Of a stretch of 10,974 nt of DNA, positions 5,555 through 10,974 are shown piece by piece. The translations under genes and the position numbers were made by a program. Origin of the DNA: an uncultured Peptococcaceae bacterium (GTDB taxonomy: Bacteria > Bacillota > Dehalobacteriia > UBA4068 > UBA4997); NCBI GenBank assembly GCA_947626615.1, contig CANQSW010000038.1:1-10974 (forward strand), written 5' to 3'. The notes beneath the pieces are model-generated. The model had not been told where the DNA came from and did no database searches. It was given only the letters and a program-made list of their open reading frames with translations. Position 1 is the first letter of the stretch, and each line of letters starts with the position of its first letter.

Positions 5555-8353
5555 TCAAACGATCAGCTTGACCTCGCTGCCGCCGGTGCGTTTTTTGGTG
5601 ACGACGATCTGTTTATCTATCTGCTCCTTCAGCCCGCCGACGTGCGAGATTATGCCCACCAGCCGCCGCCCGCCGGAAAGCCCCGCCAGTATCCGCACGG
5701 CCTGCTGCAGCGAGCGCTCGTCCAGAGAGCCGAAGCCCTCGTCCACGAACATGGTATCCAGCTGTATGCCGCCCGCGTTCATCTGGATAACGTCGGCCAG
5801 CCCCAGCGCCAGCGAGAGCGACGCCTTGAACGCCTCGCCGCCGGAGAGCGTTTTCACGCTGCGGCTGGTGCCATTATAGTGGTCGATAACGTCAAGCTCC
5901 AGCCCGCTGCGGCTGCGCAGGTTTATCGCGGCTTCGCGGCGCACCAGCGTGTATTGATCGTCCGTCATCGCGGCAAAACGCAGGTTGGCCTGGGCGATGA
6001 TACGGTCGAAATACGTCTGCTGGATATACGTTTCAAAAAGCAGCCGCTGCTGGCCCCGCAAACCGCCGGAGGCAGCCTCCGCCAGCTGGCTGACGCTGCT
6101 CCACGCCGCCTCGGCCGCCGCTCTGGCCGCTTCGGCGCGCTCCAGCTCACGGCTAAGCCGCCGGTTCTGCTGCAAGCGCGCGGCCACGGTCTGCCGCCGT
6201 TTAGCGATCTCGTCGCGCTCGGCCTCTGCCGCCGTCGCCTGCTGCGTCAGGGCGGCCGCGTCGTCCGCCGGGGCGCTCGCCACGCGCGCTTGCAGCAGCT
6301 CGATCGCCGTCCGCGCCTCCGTCAACCTGTTCCGGTGCTCCATCAGCCGTGCGTCCGCCTGTTCCTCCGCGGCCCGCAGCTGCTCTGCCGCGTCCCGGGC
6401 CGCCGTTATCGCCTGCTCCAGCTGGTCGCGGCTGGGATATTTCAGGCGGGTTTTTTTCTCCTCCGCCAGCTTGGCGGCGTTGGCCTGCGCCGTTTGAGCG
6501 GCGCTCCGCTCGCCCGTCAGGCGGGTGAGCAGGGCGGTCAGCTCCTGCGCCTGCTGGTTGAGCTCGGGCTGGCGGCGCTGCAGCTCGTCGCGGCGGGCTG
6601 CGTCTTTAGCCAGCGTCTGCTCCTGCTCCCGCAGCTCTTTAGCCTGCGTCTGCTCCGCCCGCAGGGCGGCGGCGATATCCTCCCGCCAGGCGGCCAAAAC
6701 GGCCGCGTCGTCCACAAGTTTAGCGGCCGCTTCGCCCAACAGCCGGGCCGTTTGCCGCGCGCCCTCCGCCAGCGCCGCCAGAAAATGCTCGCGCGCCGTT
6801 TGGCCGCGCGTCAAAAGCTCCGTCAGCGCGTTCCGCTGCGCGTTCGCCGCGTCCTGCAATTTTTTGATATCCTGCTCCGTCGGGGCCTGCGGAGGCAGGG
6901 CCGCCGGGGCGGGGTGTTCCGTCGCGCCGCAGACGGGGCAGGGCGCGTTATCCCGCAGGCCCTGCGCCAGCCAGCCGGCCTGCGCCGCGAAGAATTGCTG
7001 CTCCTGCGTGCGGAGGTCGGCCGCCGCCGCGTCGTAGGCCGTCTTTTTCTGCTGATATTCCCGGCGGAGCTCCTCCAGATTCTGCTTATCGCGGCAAAGC
7101 TCTCCGGCTTTATCCGAAAGCGCCTCCAGCTGCTCGGCCCCGGCCTCGGCCCGCTGCCGCCGCAGCGAAAGCTCGCCCATGCGTTTATCCACGTCGGCCA
7201 GCCCGGCCAGTTCGGCCTCCGCCGCTTGCTGCACCTCAAGCAGCTTTTGCTGCTCTTGCTCTTTTGTTTCAAACTCGTTTTGTACCGCGGCCAGCCGGCG
7301 ATCCGCCGCATGAAAATCCGCCAGCGCCTGCTCGTATTCCTGATAAAGCGGCAGCTGATCGGTCAGTCGGCGCGCCTGCTCCAGCAGATCGTCCCGCTGC
7401 GGCCGCTGCCGCACGCAGTCTTCATACGCCTTTTGGCAGGCTGCCGCCTGCTCTTGCAGCTCCTTCTGCTCCTGCTCGCGCTGCCGCAGGGTGATTCTAT
7501 CCTGCTCCGCCTGCTGTGCCAGGCCCAACCGCCGGTTCAGCTCGCCCAGTTTGGCGTTCAGCCCGGCTTCGGCCCGCTGCAGCTCCTCGTCCGCGGCCGC
7601 GTCGGCGGCGTTTTGTGCGTCTATGGCCGCCAGCAGCGGCGCGGCGGGCGCGTTGCCTGCGCCCTCCTGCCACGCCCTGGCGGCCGCCGCCAGCGCGGAG
7701 GCTTCGGCATATTGCAGCCCGGCCGCCGCGTTCAGCATGGCCTGCTTCTGCCGCTCGTAGGCCTCGCGGGCGCGCCCGGCCTCGCGGTTCAGGCGCTCTT
7801 GCAGGGTGTTATAGCGTTCGGTGTTGAACAGACGGCGCAATATCTCGCCGCGCTCCTGCGTGTCGGCCAGCAGCAGCTTCATAAAATCGCCCTGCGCGAT
7901 CATCGCGATGCGCGCGAACTGCTGCCTGTCCAGCCCCAGCAGCTCTTCCACCGCCTGGGTGACGGGCTTGACGCCGGAAAGCAGCCGGCCGTCCGGAAAC
8001 GCCAGCGCCGCGTCCGCCCGCTCTTTGGCGACGCCGCCGCCCCGGCGGGCCGGGCGTTCGTATTCCGGGTTGCGCGAGATCTCGTAGACCTCGCCGCGGT
8101 ATAGAAACTTCATTTTAACGTAGGTCGGCGTGGCGGCCTCGGCGTATTTGCTGCGCAGCCAGGCGGGCTCTCTGGCCTCACCGCTGGCCTCGCCGAACAG
8201 GGCAAAGCTGATCGCGTCGAAAAGGGTCGTCTTGCCCGCGCCGGTGTCGCCGCAAATAAGATACAGCCCGCTTTCGCCCAGCCGCGACATATCCAGCCGC
8301 ACCAGCCCGGCGTATGGCCCAAAGGCCGAAATTTCCAGCTTCAATGGTCTCAT
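5555..8353 (-). CDS. sbcC: Exonuclease subunit SbcC (Rad50-like ATPase)
   Basis: SbcC is the SMC-like ATPase of the SbcCD nuclease, which processes DNA hairpins and double-strand ends in the cytoplasm. The 932-residue protein has Walker A GDTGAGKT at 35-42 and a long Ala/Glu/Gln/Arg-rich coiled coil on both sides of a central zinc hook CPVC (Cys472, Cys475). Near the C-terminus are the ABC signature LSGGE at 836-840 and the Walker B region MFVDEG at 868-873, with Asp871 and Glu872. All motifs and the length are as expected, so the gene looks intact. ATG 8353 overlaps the sbcD stop (ATGA), which indicates translational coupling. The hook at the exact middle of the chain supports the full length of both coiled-coil arms. 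Confidence 0.96.
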   Translation of the reverse strand: MRPLKLEISAFGPYAGLVRLDMSRLGESGLYLICGDTGAGKTTLFDAISFALFGEASGEAREPAWLRSKYAEAATPTYVKMKFLYRGEVYEISRNPEYERPARRGGGVAKERADAALAFPDGRLLSGVKPVTQAVEELLGLDRQQFARIAMIAQGDFMKLLLADTQERGEILRRLFNTERYNTLQERLNREAGRAREAYERQKQAMLNAAAGLQYAEASALAAAARAWQEGAGNAPAAPLLAAIDAQNAADAAADEELQRAEAGLNAKLGELNRRLGLAQQAEQDRITLRQREQEQKELQEQAAACQKAYEDCVRQRPQRDDLLEQARRLTDQLPLYQEYEQALADFHAADRRLAAVQNEFETKEQEQQKLLEVQQAAEAELAGLADVDKRMGELSLRRQRAEAGAEQLEALSDKAGELCRDKQNLEELRREYQQKKTAYDAAAADLRTQEQQFFAAQAGWLAQGLRDNAPCPVCGATEHPAPAALPPQAPTEQDIKKLQDAANAQRNALTELLTRGQTAREHFLAALAEGARQTARLLGEAAAKLVDDAAVLAAWREDIAAALRAEQTQAKELREQEQTLAKDAARRDELQRRQPELNQQAQELTALLTRLTGERSAAQTAQANAAKLAEEKKTRLKYPSRDQLEQAITAARDAAEQLRAAEEQADARLMEHRNRLTEARTAIELLQARVASAPADDAAALTQQATAAEAERDEIAKRRQTVAARLQQNRRLSRELERAEAARAAAEAAWSSVSQLAEAASGGLRGQQRLLFETYIQQTYFDRIIAQANLRFAAMTDDQYTLVRREAAINLRSRSGLELDVIDHYNGTSRSVKTLSGGEAFKASLSLALGLADVIQMNAGGIQLDTMFVDEGFGSLDERSLQQAVRILAGLSGGRRLVGIISHVGGLKEQIDKQIVVTKKRTGGSEVKLIV

Positions 8354-9581
8354 ACCGGCTCGCCTCCTTCGCCCTCCCAGATAGCCTCGATCAGCCGGGC
8401 CAAAAGCTCGCGCTGCTCCGGCTGCAACTCCTGCGCGGTCTGCGCGCGGTAAAATTCCTCAAAAAGCTCCAGCGGGCGCTTCTCCTCCGGCCGGGCCGCC
8501 AGCACTGGCTGCCGCTCCGCCCACGTGCGCGCGTTGTCATAATCCAGCTTCATCAGGTTCGGATAAAGCTGCTGCAGGCGCAGCGCCGCGTCGATGATAT
8601 CGGCCTCGTCCGTCAGCGTGATATGCAGATAATCGTTGGCCTGCTCCCCGGCGGCCGCCGCAAAGGCGGGAGAGCTCAGCTCCGCAAAGCTGCCGCGCAC
8701 CTCTCTGAGCTTATGCAGCGGGATAGGCGTATCATTCCGGCGCTGCGGCTCATCTCTAAGGCAGACTCAAGCAGCTTGTCGTCCGCGTCCGGGTTGCCGT
8801 AGCCTTCCTCGGCCACGACCGCGCCGTCCGCGCCCAGCTCCGCCAGAGTCACGCTTTTTTGCTGCCCGGCCTCGGAAAACGAATATTGCAGCGGCGAACC
8901 GGCGTAGCGCAGCTTGGGTTGGCCGCCCGCCTGCTGCGGCCCGTGCAGATGCCCCAGTGCCACGTAATCGAAGGCGGCGAAACGCGCCGCGTCCACGTTA
9001 TCCAGCCCGCCGATGGCCAGCTCCTCCGATTCGCAGGTGGCCGAGCCCGTGACCAGCTGGTGCGCCAGCAGCACGTTCCGCGCGCCGGGGCGGAAATGCA
9101 CCTCGCGCATGATGCGCGCCACCGCCGCGTCATAATCCGCCGCGTCCGCCGCGTCGAGATAGCAGCGGCGCACGGCCAGCGGCTTCACGAACGGCAGCAG
9201 CCAGAAATCCACCGGCCCGAACTCATCGGCCAGCTCCACCCGCGTGACCTCGCCGGCAAAGGGCGGCGCGATGTAGACGCCCTGCCTGTCCAGCAGGCGC
9301 GCGCCGAAGGCCAGCCGCTCGGCGCTGTCGTGGTTGCCCGCGATGAGCAGCACGTTTGGCACGGCGTCGGCCAGCTCGGTGAGCAGATAGTCGAAAAGCT
9401 GCACGGCTTCCGGCGCGGGCGTGGGCTTATCGTAGATATCGCCCGCCAAAAGCGCCGCCTGCGGCCGCTCGCGCCGCGCTATCTCCAGTATCTGACCGCA
9501 GATATGCTCCTGCTCGGCCAGCATGGAGATCTCGTTCACCCGCTTGCCGAAATGCAGATCGGCCAGATGTAAGATCTTCAT
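8350..9581 (-). pseudogene. sbcD: Exonuclease subunit SbcD (Mre11-like), split by a one-base frameshift
   Basis: SbcD is the metallophosphoesterase nuclease subunit that partners SbcC. The start ATG 9581 has AGGAGG 6 nt upstream. The catalytic part is complete: DLH (Asp8, His10), GDIYD (Asp48), GNHD (Asn83, His84), His174 and GHLH (211-213). The frame then runs into a stop at 8676-8678. The C-terminal part continues in the frame that contains TPIPLHKLREVRGSFAEL and ends at TGA 8350-8352, overlapping sbcC. That second frame is closed by a TGA at 8767-8769, so the change of frame lies between there and 8676, most likely 8740-8766. Adding one base gives 410 residues, a normal SbcD length. The first part alone would be about 301 residues. 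Cause: a real mutation or a sequence error; the rest of the operon is intact. Confidence 0.85.
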
Positions 9582-9587
9582 CGTATG

Positions 9588-9648
9588 CCTCCTCGTCCGG
9601 CGCTGTTTTCGCCCCGCAAACAACTTGTCTGCCGGGGCAAAACGCCGG
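9588..9648 (-). promoter_or_regulatory. Long leader hairpin next to the sbcD ribosome site
   Basis: On the minus strand, CCGGCG-TTTT-GCCCCG (complement of 9633-9648) can pair with CGGGGC-G-AAAA-CAG-CGCCGG (complement of 9597-9616), leaving a 16-nt loop and two small bulges. The stem ends 3 nt before AGGAGG (complement of 9588-9593). No T-run follows it, so it is not a standard terminator. It could affect ribosome access or mRNA stability. I see no convincing promoter for sbcD around it. Confidence 0.45.
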
Positions 9649-9692
9649 TAATATAATTACATATTTATTGCATAAAACTGCATGGATTTTTC

Positions 9693-9714
9693 GCCGACCT
9701 TTTTCGGCTTTTTT
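9693..9714 (+). terminator. Small orphan hairpin with T-run
   Basis: GCCGA (9693-9697) pairs with TCGGC (9704-9708), followed by TTTTTT (9709-9714). The shape is that of a weak plus-strand terminator, yet no plus-strand gene precedes it. A TATAAT lies at 9652-9657 without a good -35 box. The pair could bound a transcript of about 50 nt, but this is speculative. Confidence 0.3.
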
Positions 9715-9839
9715 GTGACCGCTGCGACAAAACGCCGCTGTATCGCGGCTTCTCGGCCGTCGCCAAAATACCCGCTGAAAAACTATGTTTCCGCAAGAAA
9801 CCCGCCAAAACTGCAATTTTTACCGGCTGATACGACGAG

Positions 9840-9880
9840 TTTTTCACAATTTTCCGTTCTTTTCCACCGGGTTATCCACA
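9840..9880 (+). promoter_or_regulatory. Cluster of DnaA-box-like motifs
   Basis: TTATCCACA at 9872-9880 is a perfect match to the DnaA-box consensus TTATNCACA. TTTTTCACA at 9840-9848 and TTTTCCACC at 9860-9868 each differ by two bases from TTATCCACA. All three are in the same orientation. No dnaA, dnaN or replication gene is nearby, so a DnaA-binding regulatory or titration site is more likely than an origin. Confidence 0.35.
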
Positions 9881-10079
9881 AACGGTTAAATTTCTACAAG
9901 CCGCCTGTTTGGCGGGATAAGCGCTTTTTTGCCCCGGAATAATCCACCGTCTGTATACAAAAACCAGCCTGCGGCACCCCACCGCATATTTGCAGATATT
10001 CTGCATAAAAACGCCGCGCCGGGGAGAAAAAAGTCTCCCTCCGAGATATAGTTTAACACCGGGGAGAGGGGCTTGTCAA

Positions 10080-10119
10080 ACCCGCCGCTATTGCAATCTG
10101 CGGGCGGGTGTGCTAGAAT
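10080..10119 (+). promoter_or_regulatory. Promoter and possible operator of the dtxR-family gene
   Basis: TTGCAA (10091-10096) and TAGAAT (10114-10119) are 17 bp apart. An inverted repeat, ACCCGCC (10080-10086) and GGCGGGT (10103-10109), brackets the -35 box and would be a natural place for a dimeric repressor. Autoregulation is inferred from position only; the repeat does not match an MntR or DtxR operator known to me. Confidence 0.5.
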
Positions 10120-10165
10120 AATATTATCTATTTTTTGGCACATAATCATAAGGAAGGTGGGCAAA

Positions 10166-10546
10166 GTGCAGATACGCGAATCGGCCGAGGATTATCTGGA
10201 GGCCATTTTGGTCTTAAAACAGCAAAACGGCAACGTCCGCTCTATCGACATCGCCAACCACCTGGGCTTCTCGCGCCCCAGCGTCAGCATCGCGATGAAG
10301 CATCTGCGCGAAAACGGCTATATCAACGTTTCTGCCGACGCGCTGATCACTTTGACCGCCAAGGGGGCCGAGGTGGCCGAGCGCGTGTATGAGCGCCACC
10401 GCGTGCTGACGGATTTTCTCTCGCTGCTGGGCGTGCCGGAGGCCGCCGCCAAGGCTGACGCCTGCCGGATCGAGCATGATCTTAGCCCGGAAACCTTTGC
10501 CTGCATCAAGGCGTTTTATCAGGAAAAGCTGCGGCAAGAATCCTGA
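10166..10546 (+). CDS. DtxR/MntR-family metal-dependent transcriptional repressor
   Basis: The 126-residue protein has an N-terminal winged helix (IDIANHLGFSRPSVSIAMKH) and the dimerisation/metal-binding segment ending DACRIEHDLS. Likely ligands by family alignment are Asp9, Glu12, His78, Cys100, Glu103 and His104. Asp at the first site is MntR-like, while the Cys-x-x-Glu-His set is as in DtxR/IdeR, so manganese versus iron cannot be settled here. The C-terminal SH3-like domain of DtxR is absent, as in MntR. GTG 10166 is the start because AAGGAAGGTG lies 6 nt upstream and the family motif SAEDYLEAI follows directly. An in-frame ATG at 10073 would add 31 atypical residues and lies before the promoter. 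glnS follows after 45 bp without a terminator. Confidence 0.9.
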   Translation: MQIRESAEDYLEAILVLKQQNGNVRSIDIANHLGFSRPSVSIAMKHLRENGYINVSADALITLTAKGAEVAERVYERHRVLTDFLSLLGVPEAAAKADACRIEHDLSPETFACIKAFYQEKLRQES

Positions 10547-10591
10547 AAATCCCGGGTCTTATCCTATATATTATAACGGAGGCTGAACGAT

Positions 10592-10974
10592 ATGGAGCAA
10601 AAAGAAACGCCGGCGGCCGCGGCCGAGGCCGAAGTCAAGACCGCGCCCGGCAATTTTATTCACGACGAGATCGACGCGGACAATCTCTCCGGCCGCTACG
10701 AAAAAAAGGTGCACACGCGCTTTCCGCCCGAGCCGAACGGCTATCTGCACATCGGCCACGCCAAAAGCATCTGCCTGAACTTCGGCACGGCGCAGAAATA
10801 CGGCGGCGTCTGCAACCTGCGCTTCGATGACACCAACCCGGCCAAGGAGGACGACGAATATATCCGCTCGATCAAGGCGGACGTGCGCTGGCTGGGCTTC
10901 GACTGGGGCGAGAACCTGTTTTTCGCCTCGGATTATTTCGACCGGCTGTATGAATTCGCGGTGGAGCTCATCAA
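10592..10974 (+). CDS. glnS: Glutaminyl-tRNA synthetase (5' part, runs off the window)
   Basis: The visible 127 residues begin the class I synthetase that charges tRNA-Gln with glutamine. After an Ala/Glu-rich leader of about 20 residues come [20 protein letters not shown], with the HIGH motif at 53-56, then NLRFDDTNP (75-83), DDEYI and [10 protein letters not shown]. These match GlnRS rather than GluRS, which lacks the [15 protein letters not shown] form. CGGAGG (10577-10582) lies 9 nt before the ATG. The 45-bp gap from the regulator holds no T-box or hairpin, so cotranscription with the regulator is likely. Organisms with GlnRS may not need GatCAB for Gln-tRNA, but that cannot be judged here. 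Confidence 0.95.
   Translation, partial: MEQKETPAAAAEAEVKTAPGNFIHDEIDADNLSGRYEKKVHTRFPPEPNGYLHIGHAKSICLNFGTAQKYGGVCNLRFDDTNPAKEDDEYIRSIKADVRWLGFDWGENLFFASDYFDRLYEFAVELI

Larger units (their letters stand above)
9582..10165. other. 584-bp intergenic region between sbcD and the dtxR-family gene
   Basis: This divergent region contains, in order, the sbcD ribosome site and leader hairpin, a small hairpin with T-run, AT-rich sequence with the DnaA-like motifs, a hairpin GGGAGA-AAAAAG-TCTCCC (10022-10039), a direct repeat CCGGGGAGA (10019 and 10059), and the promoter of the next gene. Short open frames here lack ribosome sites and I do not consider them genes. Confidence 0.6.

Noticed and set aside
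5642..8104. 820-codon plus-strand open frame opposite sbcC
   Set aside because: It is a GC-rich shadow of sbcC with Leu/Arg/Gln-rich composition and no family motifs, whereas the minus frame has every SbcC motif.
8676..8769. Programmed -1 frameshifting in sbcD
   Set aside because: No slippery heptamer of the X-XXY-YYZ type is visible in the overlap, and SbcD is normally made from a single frame.
9840..9880. Chromosomal origin of replication
   Set aside because: Only one perfect DnaA box is present, and no dnaA, dnaN, gyrase or plasmid replication gene is in the window.
9682..9942. Plus-strand 86-codon open frame in the intergenic region
   Set aside because: There is no ribosome site, composition is atypical, and it overlaps the hairpin with T-run and the DnaA-like boxes.
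10547..10591. T-box leader before glnS
   Set aside because: The 45-bp gap is too short and has no T-box sequence or terminator hairpin.

Overview
The window looks like chromosomal DNA from a GC-rich member of the Firmicutes. The evidence is strong AGGAGG-type ribosome sites, sigma-A-like promoters, tRNA genes that encode their own CCA, lipobox lipoproteins and a short DtxR-family regulator. The presence of a glutaminyl-tRNA synthetase gene and the high GC would fit the Negativicutes or a GC-rich clostridial group; this placement is an inference from gene content, not from a marker gene.

Layout from left to right. Positions 2-112 hold the end of an unidentified plus-strand gene, followed by a bidirectional terminator shared with glmM. 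glmM (phosphoglucosamine mutase, minus strand, TTG start) stands alone, without the cdaA-ybbR genes that often precede it in Firmicutes. Divergent from it, with its own sigma-A-type promoter, is an acetate/succinate transporter-like membrane protein (AceTr/YaaH family). Next comes a tRNA operon Ser(TGA)-Ser(GCT)-Arg(ACG) behind a perfect TTGACA-17-TATAAT promoter, closed by a 20-bp perfect hairpin. Immediately downstream (about 2775-3017) lies an array of four related repeat units that fold into small hairpins with GNRA-like loops and compensating base changes. It is the least explained element in the window.

A minus-strand cluster follows, read from 9581 down to 3018: sbcD, sbcC and two tandem paralogous lipoproteins, with gaps of at most 35 bp and a 4-bp ATGA overlap between sbcD and sbcC. 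SbcCD is the bacterial Rad50-Mre11-type nuclease that opens DNA hairpins and trims double-strand ends. SbcC appears intact with Walker A, zinc hook, signature and Walker B motifs. sbcD carries a one-base frameshift (or sequence error) near 8740-8766 that separates its nuclease domain from its C-terminal domain. The two lipoproteins each consist of two copies of one domain, and the two genes are near-identical in blocks.

A 584-bp non-coding region (9582-10165) separates the sbcDC cluster from a divergent plus-strand pair. It holds a long hairpin next to the sbcD ribosome site, a small hairpin-plus-T-run, three DnaA-box-like motifs in 41 bp and the promoter of the next gene. That pair is a 126-residue metal-dependent DtxR/MntR-family repressor and the 5' part of glnS, which runs off the right edge.
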